Assembly (NCBI GenBank): GCA_029706075.1
Contig: JAINUG010000011.1
Location: forward strand, 186,001-250,000
Length of the DNA stretch: 64,000 bases
Source of the DNA: Aldrovandia affinis
Taxonomy: Eukaryota > Chordata > Actinopteri > Notacanthiformes > Halosauridae
Reading direction: 5' to 3'
In this document: one piece after another, positions 1-12,169 of the stretch
How the letters are laid out: each line of letters starts with the position of its first letter
How positions within the stretch are numbered: the stretch's first letter is position 1
Program-made: the position numbers and the translations under genes
The notes under the pieces: model-generated
What the model was told of the DNA's origin: nothing
The model's database searches: none
What the model saw: only the letters and a program-made list of their open reading frames with translations

Positions 1-1172
1 ATATAAAAAATCTGTCTCTTTTTTGATTTCACAATTTAACCTTACCGTATAAACGCTCCTTAATAGTGAATAGCAATTTAATATTTAGAACAATAGACAA
101 TACAATACGAACACTTTTTGAGGACACAAGACCACAACTGATAGTAATGTCACCTTTTGTTCTAAAAAAACGCTTATGCTATGACTACTGAAACAGGCAT
201 GAATTTATTCAAAATGCTTTTAGCTTAACTCAAACTTGAGTCAATTTGGGATAGCTCACATTTGATATAAGCTAAAGGTATTTTGAGAGTATTCTGATTA
301 TACCCATACTGTCAATAAAATGTAGAATTATTTTCATCGAGCATATGAGTCCCAGATGACCTTCCCACCCTAAAGCACACCAATGCATTTGTGCCTCGGC
401 AACATGACAAACAGGCATACCTCCTCCTGCATTGCCCCCTAACCCTGAGTTATCCACACTGCCTTTACTGTCCTGGTGACTGAATGCACCCCGCAGTGCT
501 ACACAGCTAGTTCATAGGGGCTGTCTGTTTAAATGGCAGTATTGTCATATAAATAGTTCCCACTGCATTAAGTGTCAACAAAGGCAATATCATATTCTCT
601 TACAGTATCTTCAATTGTACAGTATAGCCTCCATTCTTACTGTGACAGTCTACAGCAGCAGCCTTCATTACGAGGTGTAGTAGTGTTTTCCCGGGTATGC
701 CATTAATAACATCCCTTTCCTGTTTTTCTTTCTGCTCACAGACTAAATGAAAGATTGAGACAGGATTCCATCAGGATTCCATCTTCCAGCACTATAAAGG
801 GGTTTAAAAATTATTATTATTACTTTTTTAATCGCTACATTTTCCCCTGCTGGGTTTGAAGTTCTTTTACAGCCCATCATCAGAGCCAGGTACTCTTGTG
901 AAAATAAAGACCCAAAAAAGGGTCCTTATGTTCCTGAGATTTATTCTCTTTTTTATTTTTTTATTCTGCTCTTTCCTGCATGTTATTTCTGGCTCAGGGA
1001 AAAGAGGTCTGAGGTAAAGTATCTCTTTCAAATCCAAACCTTTAAAAAGCACCCCCTCTCTTTTGACAGCCTGACAAGAATATCAATGGAACATGTAGTT
1101 ATTTTTGTAAGTCTGTGCTAAGACAGAAAAATGACTTGGCTTTCATATGGGCAAAGATATTGGCTGGCTTAC
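1..1172 (-). other. Intron 18, 5' part
   Basis: This is the stretch after the exon 18 donor up to the window edge. It is AT-rich and mostly unique in appearance. I searched both strands for the expected start of the RhoGAP domain (exon 19) and saw nothing like it, so exon 19 lies further left. The ORFs here are short and resemble no protein family. Confidence 0.8.
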
Positions 1173-1282
1173 TTGGTCACCACGCCAATTTTCACCCCAA
1201 ACACGCCGGTCTGTTTCCGTGACGGCATCCTCTTCAAGCTGAACTCTCTGGAAGTGAACTTCATGGAGAGCTTCACTTCAAT
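1173..1282 (-). CDS. bcr: BCR exon 18 (C2 end and linker to RhoGAP)
   Basis: The exon is 110 bp, read as 36 codons plus two bases. The protein starts [14 protein letters not shown] and continues [19 protein letters not shown] before VVTK, whose lysine codon is split with the next exon. The acceptor reads ctcaatccag and the donor gtaagcc. This segment closes the C2 domain and leads into Rho[23 protein letters not shown] is the BCR form; ABR differs at several of these positions, whereas the neighbouring LSMKFTS looks ABR-like, so this is a mixed but BCR-dominant match. The RhoGAP domain itself would begin in exon 19, outside the window. Confidence 0.97.
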
Positions 1283-1417
1283 CTGGATTGAGAGGACAAA
1301 AAAACAGCAGTCATTAATCCTTAACAATGTCAAAAAGTTAACGGTTTTATGATCGCCCATTGAGAATGGAGTGGCTCACTGTGGGAGAGACCCTTCTCTC
1401 TGGCTGTCAGTACTCAC

Positions 1418-1477
1418 CCCATTCATGGAAATGACGGTTCTCTGCCAGTCTTTACCCTGTAGCGTCTGTGGGTCCAG
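1418..1477 (-). CDS. bcr: BCR exon 17 (C2 domain)
   Basis: The exon is 60 bp, 20 whole codons, reading LDPQTLQGKDWQRTV then ISMNG. The acceptor is ctgtttaag and the donor gtgagta. The tryptophan and the final MNG, which joins to IEVKLS of exon 18, are family landmarks in the last strands of the C2 domain. Only 135 bp separate it from exon 18, one of the two shortest introns in this window, while the upstream intron is about 7 kb. It could not be recognised from ORF length alone; the match rests on the flanking splice sites, phase 0 at both ends and fit to the family. Confidence 0.95.
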
Positions 1478-4080
1478 CTTAAACAGAAGCAGATGAATTC
1501 CATTTAGTCTCAATTGTCTGAAGACAGTCTGAACACCACACACAAACACACACACACACTGGAAAACACTCAGCAGACCTCGTCACCATAAGTAAACATA
1601 ACTAAGTTTCCAGTCACTGCCCGTTCCAATCCCTCTTCTACCAATCATCAGGCATGGTAATGACAGATAACAGTAAGCATGGAGTATTTCCACTGAGAGA
1701 CAGATACGTACAATATGAGTTTTCTTTCTCACATCACCAGTGTTACAGGTCAATCTGCCCCTTCCGATGTTGAAATCAATGAATGTTTGCAGTGCTCATA
1801 CTCCGATAATTCTCATCAGGCATGCAAGAGAACTTAAGAAGGGTAAACAGGGAGCACATGCAAGAAGCAGAGTTTGACATGTTAAAATAAAATAAATAAA
1901 TAATAATAACGTTTTACTCATATTTGGTTAAAACATGATAGACAGACCAGCACGCCACCGACTGTTTCAGTAAAGCCTTTCTGTTCTGTTTTCATGCTTC
2001 AAACAAAGGAGAATGAAACAGAATATTACTTTCTAAAAGTGTTGCACTCCTCTTCTTATCACAAGAACAATATCTGCAAGAGAGAGCAGCAATGGCTGTG
2101 GTTCGATGTCGTTGCAGTAGAATCAATGTTGATTCTACTCCTGAGGAAATCTGACGGGGAGCGAAACCCGACACCGTTCTGCAGGTGCAGAGCAGCCCTG
2201 CCGCTTTTGAACATGACAAAACAGCAGCTCCTATCAAGGCTGCCTTCTCTCAGCAGCTCTCCGTGACCCAGAGGAGAGAACTGTCAAACACAGCTGTTCT
2301 ATGGCGCCGCAGGCCAAGGCGAGCAACAACAGATATCATACAATGGTGTATACAAATCAGACCCACATGGACCCCACTCAAACACACACAGGCACAGCCA
2401 AGAATATATTGGCACATTTCTAAAACAGTGCATCTAAAAATGAACAAATTATTCATATTATAACACATTAACATTCAGCCAAATTACTATTTTTACTGCA
2501 ATTGCAGAGCAAAAAATAAAGTCTAGGATACAATTTTGAAGCACATTTCAGGTGAACCACAAGCATACTTTCACAGGTAAAAAACTGAAAAAACCCACTG
2601 AATAGAAAACTGATTTACAGAAATGATTAGGCATCTGAGACAGAGACATAAAGTTTAAAAAAAATCTTAAAATGCACATGACTCATAACACATGACATGT
2701 GAAATTAGCTATGTAAGAGTTATATATGGATTTAAGGCGCATCTCCATCCTACATTTAAGTTGGCGGAGGATTAATGTACAGTCAGGCATGGATTGTATA
2801 ATAAATATTAACATTAATAAAGGGGAATTAGCTTGTAGAACATTATGGTATGTGCCCATTACTGATTTACCAATAAGATTGTCTTTCAGATCGCACTGAC
2901 CAAGTTCCCCTTCACCCAAAGGGGTCATGCTGCAGAAGGGGTTGAGAAAACCTGGAAACAGCTGTCAGTGAAAGCAGCAGACAACAGCAGTCGGAGGTGA
3001 CAATGAACAAGGCGGGCCTAAAACAATTGATCCTCCTACCCCAGATAACTGGGGCTGGATTAACCCGGAACCCCACCCCCCACCCCCGCACCCGTTTCCA
3101 GCTGGCCTGGAAATCTATTAGGCGGAGAGCTCATTAATATTTAACCGTACGCACACTCTCACCTCTTTGGCACGTGAACCCAGGTCAGTGCTGAAACACC
3201 TATGAAAAGGTCAGGAAAAAGCTGCTTGGGGAAAGCGAAAAAGGGCATCTTCCTGAAGAATGCCTGCTTCTTTTTTCCCGATTCACCTACATGTCCTCCA
3301 CTGCCTTATTTATGCTGAAACCCAATACAAGAAACCTGTACCAGAGCATGTGAGAGAGGAGGGTGACGGGGGTTCGTATTTCTCAATGGCTCACATTATG
3401 ACAGGGGGCTGGGTTTCCGCTATAGGTACAAAACAACACATGGCTTGTTTTCAACGAGACACCTAAAAACAGTATTCACTCAACACGCTCGCGCAGGGAC
3501 GTTTATGCAGCGGTAAAGGGAGATCTGAAGGAACGCAGTTCCCTCTGTCTCCATGTCTCTGTTCCTCTGTCTTTACCTAAAGCCCATATGGTCATGCAGT
3601 CTCCCGTCACAGATTCTAATTCAGTCAAACTAATGCTGGGCTGTGACTGTTCATCTGTAGAGACAGAGTTGTTAACCTGCTATTGTTCAGACACGTTCTT
3701 GTTTTCCCCCCGCTTGCTCTTAAGCATTGTGGTTGAGTCAGCACATCAGTTGCTAATCGCTCTAAAAACAAACAAGAGGCCTGACTGGAACCAAGAGCTC
3801 CCTTCACTGGTGAGAACAATAGTGCTCCGTCCAAAATGTTCTCCCAAAACAACGTCATACACCACAAACACCAGTTCAAACAAATTGAACTGTATTCAAA
3901 TGTTATAACAGTTCATTCTAATTAATTGAACTTTGTAATTAATTAACTTGTTAAAAATGTTTAAAAAGATAATAATAAAATAACTGAAAGTATTCAAATG
4001 TTATAATTCCTGTACATGGGCAAATATAACAAGATATTGTCCTTCTACAGTTCATTGTGTCAGGCGCTCGAAAAAATGAT

Positions 4081-4353
4081 CAAAATAAATCAATGAAAAA
4101 TGCTTTTCAATGCTAATACAGCAGTTTCAGCTAACGTTAGCCTGATGGGTTCTAGCAAGCTGCAACATGTTTAGCATTGGTGTGGGCTGGATGGCAGGTG
4201 CCAGCCCTAGGCATTTACCTTCTGTCTAAGGAGTGTGTCAAAATAAATCAATGAAAAATGCTTTTCAATGCTAATACAGCAGTTTCAGCAATATGGGTTC
4301 TAGCTCTCGGTGGTGTGGGCTGGATGGCAGGTGCCAGGGCATTACCTTCTGTC
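4081..4353. repeat. Two-copy tandem duplication, 158-bp period
   Basis: The block at 4081-4226 recurs at 4239-4353. The first 51 bases of each copy are identical, beginning CAAAATAAATCAATGAAAAA. Both then share TGGGTTCTAGC, GGTGTGGGCTGGATGGCAGG and TTACCTTCTGTC. The second copy is shorter by two internal deletions. It is noncoding intron sequence, and the near-identity of the first part suggests a fairly recent event. Confidence 0.9.
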
Positions 4354-4369
4354 CTGCGCTGGCCGGCTT

Positions 4370-5340
4370 GCTGGAACCACCTTCCTTCTCGCCCTCCAGG
4401 GAGCAGCCTCCCAAAAGTTGCCCGCAGGTCTCGTCCGCGGTCCTCTCACTCGCCCGTGCCCCGCTCATTCTCTCTCCCACCCCTCTCCCACCCGTGTGCC
4501 CAAGCCAACAACTAAACAAACAAACAAACAAACAAACAAAAGCCCGCCCAAATCCTGTCCGAAGGATAATCCCACCCCCACGAACTGGGATGTGTCTTCA
4601 CCAATCCCCACCAAAACAACCCAGCATGCCTTTTTCAAAATCTGCCAATCAGTCTCTATGGAGACTAAAGCCCCCCCCCCCTCCTGTCCTCTCCAGTGGT
4701 CTGACAGCGTTTGACGACTCGTGCCTCCTCTTCTCTCTTCAGGCCTCCCAACGTCCCGTGCTCCTGCTTAACCTCACCGCTCCGCACTGCAGACAGACCC
4801 ACGTAGCTTTCCGCCCCAGACCTCCGGCCCTCTCTCTTTCTCTCTCTCCCCAGCGCAGGTCTTCTTTTGTTCCCGTTCCCAGATGGAGCTCCAGATTACA
4901 TCCCGCAGCTGGCCTTAAGCCCTGAGAATCCCCCTCACGCAGCCAGATGATAGACAGAGTCCACTGGGGGGCGGGGGGGGGGAAGGGTAGTCCTGTGGCC
5001 TCGCTCAGGTATCCAGGTGTCTATCCTGCCTTTGTGCGGTGGGACGCGTCACTGCTCCCGAGGGCTCTGTGTGTCTCCTTGTCCTTTCACTCCTCCTCCT
5101 CTCTGCACTCTCCTGCCCCTCCTCCTCCCCTCTCTTGGGCAGAGCTAATCCCCCCCCCCCCGCCCCGCTCACGTAAGCACTCGTGTGCCGTCACACAGCC
5201 GCCGGACAGAACCTTCTCCCCCCGTCCCCGCAGTGGCACTCTGACCCTGGTGAGCGTCTCCCCCTCTGTTACTCATCGCACTCCAAACACGTCACAGACG
5301 TGAGCCCAGGGTGACCGTCTCCCTCCCGCCTGCCGTAACA
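4370..5340. other. C/T-rich, GC-rich intron block
   Basis: This kilobase is strongly biased to C and T on the plus strand, with runs of C at 4671-4681 and 5151-5161, a (CAAA)n run at 4513-4540 and many CpGs. Composition keeps several frames open, including a 210-codon plus-strand frame at 4293-4925, but these are rich in P, S and L, lack any domain and have no supporting splice structure. I do not call a gene. It could be a polypyrimidine-rich regulatory block or simple drift. Confidence 0.5.
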
Positions 5341-5631
5341 TCGCCGGAAAAAAAGAGGATCAATACACGCTCCCGTGCGTGAGACGTGGTTGGGACGGAG
5401 TCCGTTCAGTTCGGGTTTTAATTCAGAAATAGTTAAGTCTGTCTCACTCGTGAATTACGGGAGGAAATTAATGAGTGCTATTGAGTGCATTCCACTATCA
5501 GACTATCTGCTGTTTGTTCTAGGCACTGGCTGAAAAGAGGCTCCTACCAAATGTATGGAGGGTGCAATGCAAGCAGCTTCATGAAGGACCAAAATAAGCA
5601 AAATAAGAAAAGGAACACATTAATATACACA

Positions 5632-5634
<3 letters not shown>

Positions 5635-5695
<61 letters not shown>
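5635..5695. repeat. (GA)n microsatellite
   Basis: About 30 uninterrupted GA units lie on the plus strand, in intron 16. Confidence 0.98.
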
Positions 5696-5697
<2 letters not shown>

Positions 5698-6948
5698 CTA
5701 TAACAACTGCATTTCTTCCTTTATACAGTAGTAGAGACAATTGTCTGCCACTACAGCCCCTGGCCTGTTGGCATGGTGATCCTCACCCAGATCGTCTTAG
5801 CAACAGCAAAAAACATGGGGGATGGGCGTGTCAGGCCTGTTGCCCTGGCGGGGGCTCACAGAGACATCTGGACACGCAGTCCACCGCACAGCTGGCCCAC
5901 CTGCCTGCGCCTGTGCACCGCGTGACCACCAGGGCCGAGGGGTCGCTGCCTCCGCTCCCTCCTATTGGCTGGAGCCGCTCCAGGAGACGGCTTTGGGCCA
6001 ACGAGCCCTCTGCACCCACCGGCACCGTGTAATCCGCCCTCTGTCACAGGACCCCACCCGTGGTCTGCCGGGGCGACCCCGCGCGTGATAGCGCCAGCCA
6101 ATTTTCCTCTTTTACAACAATGCAGGCAACACATCACAGCACGGGAGGGGGAGGGGGGGGGGTGACGATCCCAAAACATACAGCCAAAGCGATTAAGCTG
6201 TGCAGCACGGTATTCACGAAGACATACGATAGGGAGACATACGGTCGGAGCACTGGATCGCCCCCTCTTCCAGCTGCTGTTCAAACGGATATGTACGCCT
6301 CCTCAGGTTTAGTGAAAAGAGAAAGAAAAAGCCACAAGCTTCTTTTCAGACAAACGCTGATAATACAGCAGGTGAAGGCATGGTGCAGTCTGTGGGGGGG
6401 GCAGGATGTGTTGTAACAGGCTGAGAGAATAGGTCATTGTAATCCCAGGACAGGGAGAGAGGTGCGAGCCGGCAGGCTGGTCCCACTGTTCCCCTGGAGG
6501 GGATATCAGTGTGTCACAGGACACCACCCAACACAGTGGCTACCATTCATGTGCTCCTGCTGGCCTGAGGCAGCAGCAGAGGGTGTGGGGGGCCGGGGGC
6601 ACACTGAATGGGACCCCAGAGAACGTCCGGCAGATCAATCCTCTCAGCTTCACCCCACAGGCCCATCAATCCAGCCCTTAATGGGCGGCCTCGTGTTTCC
6701 AAAAAATGGGAGCGGCCCTTTCGCGTGGGGCGGGGGGGTCGTTAATATCCACCCTTTTCCCCTTTCCTTTCAGGAACATACATAATGCAATAAGCCAGGG
6801 GTGGGGGGCTTGGATTGCTTCAGAGCCAGCGCACGCGAGGAACACGGGCCGGGGTGAAAGGTCCGGGTTACGAGGAGCGTGTCCCGAGGTTACTCCTGAA
6901 CGCGAGGCCCGCAGACGCCACACCTCCAGAGCACAACGTGGGGCGATC

Positions 6949-7018
6949 ATTATGGATCACTATGGATCATTATGGATCATTATGGATCACTATGGATCAC
7001 TATGGATCACTATGGATC
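6949..7018. repeat. 10-bp tandem repeat, about 7 copies
   Basis: The unit is CTATGGATCA with C/T variation at the junction, so GATC recurs every ten bases, close to one helical turn. It accounts for the Y-G-S-L-W-I-type repeats that appear in translated frames here. Confidence 0.95.
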
Positions 7019-7965
7019 CTTCGACCCCACAGCCCCTAGGAAGGCATTCTCCTCTGACCTTCAGCAAGGACGGTTTTGTTTTGTTCTCTAAAATATGTCC
7101 GTTAATGCTTAACAGATAGTTTTTTTTTTTGCTGGCTCTCTCTGCCTTTCTGCCAGATTAACCCTTTCAGCTACCAGGGTGAATGCGGGACATCACACAG
7201 CAGGGCAAAACCGACAGACTGAAACTGTCGACTCTACGGAAATGGTCGGATCACGATGGAACGTCCCCGGACCGTGGCATTCAGTCCTAAAATGAAGTGG
7301 GAATTCAGTTTAATTCGATAAATCGGAAAATGAACAAATGCTCACAAATCTGCCTTCAAGCAGTTAATCTCAGTGCTCTTTAATCTCTGGACTGTGTGGG
7401 TTCAATCGGTTCCTTCTGATTGGTGAAAGGATAGTGCTCCTCTAGGTTTCCCCTCTCTGTAAAAGCACACTTCAAACTACATATACACCACATACTTGGC
7501 TCAAATCCCATGTTCAGATTTGAGGCGAACTGTCCTGTTATTCTCACACAGTGCGTACATATTTCAAAATGTTTACAACGATAATCAACAGAGAAAACCC
7601 TGCTTTAATACCAGACGAATGAATTAATAAAGCGAGATATCTTTTTTTTTAACTGTAGACAAAGTGTCATCTTTGGGGTGAAAAGTTGACTGTGCTATTG
7701 TACAGGATTAATCCGTTGTGATGCCGCTGGTGCTATTCATGGGAAAATCATTTGTCTCAAGAGGTCAGCTTAAATGTACGCCATCTGTCTATAGGAGGGG
7801 TCTGTGTGTGCTACGGAGTCAGGCAATGTTTTGACACAGAGAGAGCGATTTTTCACAGCCCACTGCCAACTTCACATCTTCACTGCTACATCAGCCACAC
7901 TGATGAAGAGCATCTGTGCCTTTCACTGTTATCATTCTTTTTCTTTTTTTCTTACATTTTTTGTA

Positions 7966-8124
7966 ATATATGTAATATATGCCATTTATCAGACACTTTT
8001 ATCCAAAGCGACTTACAGTAGTGAATGCATACGTTTTTCAGTATATGTGGTCCCAATGGGAATCGAACCCACAACCTAAGCGTTGTCAGCGCCACGCTCT
8101 ACTTACTGAGCCACACAGAACCAC
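7966..8124 (-). mobile_element. tRNA-derived SINE, group A, copy 1
   Basis: Read on the minus strand it has a tRNA-like head with a box A-like GTGGCTCAGTAAGTAGAGC and a box B-like GGTTCGATTCC, then ACATATACTG, and a tail AAGTCGCTTTGGATAAAAGT followed by GTCTGATAAATGG. Copies 2 and 3 in intron 8 have the same layout. The tail is the one shared by many fish SINEs and L2-type LINEs. It is in the same orientation as BCR. Confidence 0.88.
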
Positions 8125-8457
8125 CAACTACACCAACTTTTGTAACTACAAATTGCACTAGGCTCTCACTTCACCACTTACCACCTTGCACAGGGAGCGG
8201 CTGAAGCAGCACACCTGGAGCAGCACGTCACAGCGAGCCAGTGACCATTTCCCGCTCTACAAGCCACACAGCGCTCTATAGGACCGCTAGCGCTAATCAC
8301 AGTAGAGATGCATGATAACAACATGATGACCTGTAGGGGCTGAGCCAGTGGCTGGGAGGCACGTACTGTATGTAGCATTAGGCCAAGGGCCTCTGACCAA
8401 TGTGAGCCGTTGTGTTCCCCACACAGTGAACTCCCAATCATAGTGACCCCCCTGTAC

Positions 8458-8589
8458 CTGGATCTGGCCTTTGGCCATGATTCTGTCCGTGTTCTCCCCT
8501 TCCTCCTTGTTCAGCCTGGTCTTGTTGTAGCACTTCTCGTAGCACAGCAGCCTCAGAGTCTGCGATCCCTCCAGCTCAATCTCGAACTC
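8458..8589 (-). CDS. bcr: BCR exon 16 (C2 domain)
   Basis: The exon is 132 bp, 44 whole codons. It begins [20 protein letters not shown] and ends with [11 protein letters not shown]. The acceptor is gaactag and the donor gtacagg. It forms the middle strands of the C2 domain, where the ELEGSQ and CYEKCYNKT stretches are nearly invariant in the BCR/ABR family. One oddity is alanine in MAKGQ, where human BCR and ABR have glycine. The region between (RLNKEEGEN) is a variable loop. Confidence 0.97.
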
Positions 8590-9019
8590 CTAGTTCAGGC
8601 GCAAAGACGGTCAGTGAGGCGCGTTACAGGGGAAACCTTGTGACGTAACTAACCAGACGGTTAAACACGCGGCTTTTCAAGGCCCATTCCCCACAGCAGA
8701 GGACCCAGAATTTCTATGCGGTAGGCCACATCATGAGCGATGGAGACCACAGATAAAGCAATGTAAAAATGGGCAAAAACATCCCTGGAAACGAATGCAG
8801 TTCCAGGATCAGGATCAAAGCCATCTGCATTTTGAGTGGAATGTGGATTCAGGATCTAAGCGTAAAACATGGCTTTGCACTTTAAAGGAGGACTTTCAAG
8901 TCCTTGGTTTTGTTTTTGTAAATTTGAGGACTTTCAAAGAACATGGGAACTCGTTGTATAGTGCGTCGAGGCTTTGACTATGATGCGTGCCGCATGTCAC
9001 GAAGATGGGAAACCCTCAC
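8590..9019 (-). other. Intron 15 (430 bp)
   Basis: Unique-looking sequence with no repeat or extra exon that I can support. Confidence 0.85.
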
Positions 9020-9117
9020 CTCGTTCCAGTTGGGTTCCGTAGTGTCTCTGTAAACTCGTGTCTTGGCTTTGTTCACGAAATAGCCAAAGGAGTCCACCTC
9101 TAAGGTACAGTAGAGAT
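9020..9117 (-). CDS. bcr: BCR exon 15 (C2 domain)
   Basis: The exon is 98 bp. Its first two bases complete the asparagine codon begun in exon 14, and 32 codons follow: [32 protein letters not shown]. The acceptor is cccgacag and the donor gtgaggg. This is the core of the C2 domain; DSFGYF and the EPNWNE motif mark the strands around the calcium-site-like loops in C2 families. It differs from the human sequence I recall at a single place (TTEP for TAEP), so this is one of the best conserved parts. Confidence 0.97.
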
Positions 9118-9952
<835 letters not shown>

Positions 9953-10027
9953 TTAAGCTCTGTTTGAGCCCCGAGGCCGAGTGGACGATTACATTCAGAA
10001 AGCCATAGAGCCCGGGAGATTCGTCAT
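9953..10027 (-). CDS. bcr: BCR exon 14 (start of C2 domain)
   Basis: The exon is 75 bp. Its first two bases finish an aspartate codon from exon 13; it then reads [24 protein letters not shown] and one base of asparagine. The acceptor is tctgtttcag and the donor gtgagtg. It opens the C2 domain. Length and phases match human exon 14, the b3 exon of BCR-ABL transcripts. The FKQSS of the human protein is LKQSL here. Confidence 0.96.
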
Positions 10028-10685
10028 CTGAAACAGAGCGGGGAGAAAGACGGTGTTAACAAGAACCTCTGCGCGCCTTCCCCTTCAGCAAATGCAATAA
10101 CGCACATCCCTTTGTGTGTCCTGTACAATGTACCACACGTCCATGGGTCTACCTTCTACCGCCAATGCTAAAAGAGCGCGTTGTGGAGGTTCTACGATGA
10201 GATGAGGGCACACAGTCAACTCTGGCTCATTGCGTCTTTCAGCCACACATTTCACCATCATCTTATTCCTAATAAACGGCATCAAAGACCTTCTGGAACA
10301 CAGTGACCTCATCGCCGTTTCCTCTAGCGTTGCCAGTTCCGACAAAATTAGCACAACGACGGGGAAAACACCCACTTGAATGTCAAACAGGAAGTTCCAA
10401 AGAATAATTTAACAGACCGCCCGCTGCTCTGGGACACATTTTGAAAGCAGTGAAGTTTCCTCTTTGTGTACCTCTCTACTTTATATCTCACCACACAGTG
10501 AAACGTTGTTCTTTGCCTCAACAGTATTGCCGGCTTCTAATTTACCACATCTAGAATCTAATCTAATCTCATCTAAAATTCTTACACTATAATGCAATTG
10601 CTTGTTATCTTCCATAACAACCCCAAACAGAACAGAACAGAACAAAACAATGAGAACGTAACCCCCAATGCTCCGGCTCTGGTAC
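10028..10685 (-). other. Intron 13 (658 bp)
   Basis: Mostly unique sequence with a short (AACAG)n run near 10628-10647 and a TAATC-type run near 10556-10570. No further exon seen. Confidence 0.85.
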
Positions 10686-10790
10686 CTTCTTTATTTATTG
10701 TCAGCGGAATGCTGTGGACCGTCTGTAGTTTGACGCAAGAATTCGTCAACATCTGCAACTCCACAGAGGTGAGGGTGAAGCTTTTGAAAC
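10686..10790 (-). CDS. bcr: BCR exon 13 (end of PH domain)
   Basis: The exon is 105 bp. Its first two bases complete the cysteine codon of exon 12; it then reads [34 protein letters not shown] and the first base of an aspartate codon. The acceptor is cttccgcag and the donor gtaccag. Length and phase equal human exon 13 (the b2 exon). It covers the last part of the PH module and the link to C2. [20 protein letters not shown] is essentially identical to human BCR, whereas ABR differs at several positions. Confidence 0.98.
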
Positions 10791-11055
10791 CTGCGGAAGA
10801 GATTGAACATGGTGAGTGAGTACTGAGATCCCCGCTCCCGCATGAACACACACACGCATGTATGCACGCACACACACACACATACACTCACACACGCATG
10901 CACACACACACACAAACAAACAAAAACACACACACACGCACGCACGCACACACACATACATGCAGACTTGTTTGGGGATGTGTGTGTATGTTTGGGGGGT
11001 GAGTGTGTGTGTGTTTGGGGTGTGTGTGTGTGTGTGTGTTTGGGGTGTGTATGAA

Positions 11056-11107
<52 letters not shown>

Positions 11108-11108
11108 G

Positions 11109-11147
<39 letters not shown>

Positions 11148-11364
11148 TGTGTGGGTGGTGGGGAAGATAATCCAGAGGATAAGAGGGGAAGCTGGAGATA
11201 GCTGGAGATAGCTCTCCACCCGCAGGAGAGAACCCCCACACACCGATGTACGGGACAGAATGTAACTGATGGGCAGGTTGGACAGTGGCCAATGATGCAG
11301 TGAGGTGGGGAGGGGGACTGGGAGACAGGGGTGTGTGTGTATGGAGAGGGGGGGTGACACCCAC
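10791..11364 (-). other. Intron 12 (574 bp)
   Basis: Dominated by the compound CA/TG tract at 10844-11153. The 252-, 243- and 158-codon frames over it are repeat artefacts, although their ends overlap real exons 12 and 13. Confidence 0.88.
10844..11153. repeat. Compound (CA)n then (TG)n tract
   Basis: A CA-rich arm (10844-10964) is followed, after a short spacer, by a TG-rich arm (10979-11153) with GGGG interruptions. The arms are complementary, so the region is a large imperfect inverted repeat. Confidence 0.95.
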
Positions 11365-11440
11365 ACTTCTTCTGCTGCTCCCGGATGATCTCCCTCCACT
11401 CTGCTCGCTCGTAGTCTGACGAGATCAGGAACATGTAGCC
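11365..11440 (-). CDS. bcr: BCR exon 12 (PH domain)
   Basis: The exon is 76 bp: 25 codons plus the first base of a cysteine codon. It reads [25 protein letters not shown]. The acceptor is gtgtttcag and the donor gtgggtg. Several GT dinucleotides lie at the donor; the chosen one is fixed by exon 13, which must start in the phase that gives FKSFTL. The segment carries the C-terminal helix of the PH domain, with the conserved tryptophan in the EWRE motif. Confidence 0.96.
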
Positions 11441-12169
11441 CTGAAACACAAGGACAAACCGCAGGACTTACAGCCATTCAGAAGCTCTGCCAGATTTCTC
11501 CTTCGTTTGTGCTTTGAATAAATTAATTACTCCTTCACTTTGCTGCATGTAAGTGACAGATGTGTCACCGCCGCAGTCCCCGATGGCAGCTGCAGCTAAG
11601 CCCGCACAACCGCTGCAGCACAGCACCGCCTGGTCGCCTAGAAACCCTCTCCACGACTACAGCAAGTGCGCCCCCCCCCCCAGTCTGCCTTGCCACACCG
11701 AATACAGCAAGATGAGGTCTTAAGTACTAAATCAACTTACATACACACTGACCGCCAGCTAACAATCAGTGGGGGAACAATTAGGCCACAGACTCACTGA
11801 GGATAATGTCAGTCATGCCAGCTGCACAGTTCGGCAAGGTAATCCAGTCAATATGTAGATGTACTGCGATGCATTACAGTAATGCGGAAGCTGTAAGTAC
11901 CGTTAGTCGCCCTGGACAACGGCATCTCCAGAGCGCATGCATTTTAAACGCTATAGACAGGGTATACTGAGGTGGCTTACAAGCCACAAGGGCAGCAAGA
12001 CCCCAAAAACCAGAGAACCCACGTGCTCTTATAATGGATATGCGGTTCCTGATTCACAGCCGTGTCAGGGCTTTAGGCTGATGGGTGCGAAGGGGGGATT
12101 AATATGACCGTGCTGGGCCAGAGGGGAACGGGGGAAGGGGAGGGGAGCGTGCTCCGTCGCGAGGCTCAC
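11441..12169 (-). other. Intron 11 (729 bp)
   Basis: Unique-looking sequence with a poly-C run at about 11670-11680. No repeat family or extra exon recognised. Confidence 0.8.

Larger units (their letters stand above)
1478..8457 (-). other. Intron 16 (about 7.0 kb)
   Basis: No coding exon is supported here. From low to high coordinates it holds AT-rich unique sequence (1478-4080), a 158-bp-period duplication (4081-4353), a C/T-rich and CpG-containing block (about 4370-5340), a GA microsatellite (5635-5695), a GC-rich block (5830-6110), a 10-bp tandem repeat (about 6949-7018) and a tRNA-derived SINE (7966-8124). Several long pyrimidine-rich frames between 4258 and 5303 are open only because of composition; they show no conserved motif. 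Confidence 0.85.

Noticed and set aside
1-1172. Exon 19 (RhoGAP start) left of exon 18
   Set aside because: I looked for the RERSKVPYIV-type start on the minus strand and found no match in this interval.
4293-4925. 210-codon plus-strand ORF rich in P, S and R
   Set aside because: Open because of C/T-rich composition; overlapping frames are open too, and no family motif or splice support is seen.
5921-5940. CTCF-like GACCACCAGGGCCGAGG
   Set aside because: It matches only the first part of the motif core; weaker than the site at 27851 and expected by chance in GC-rich DNA.
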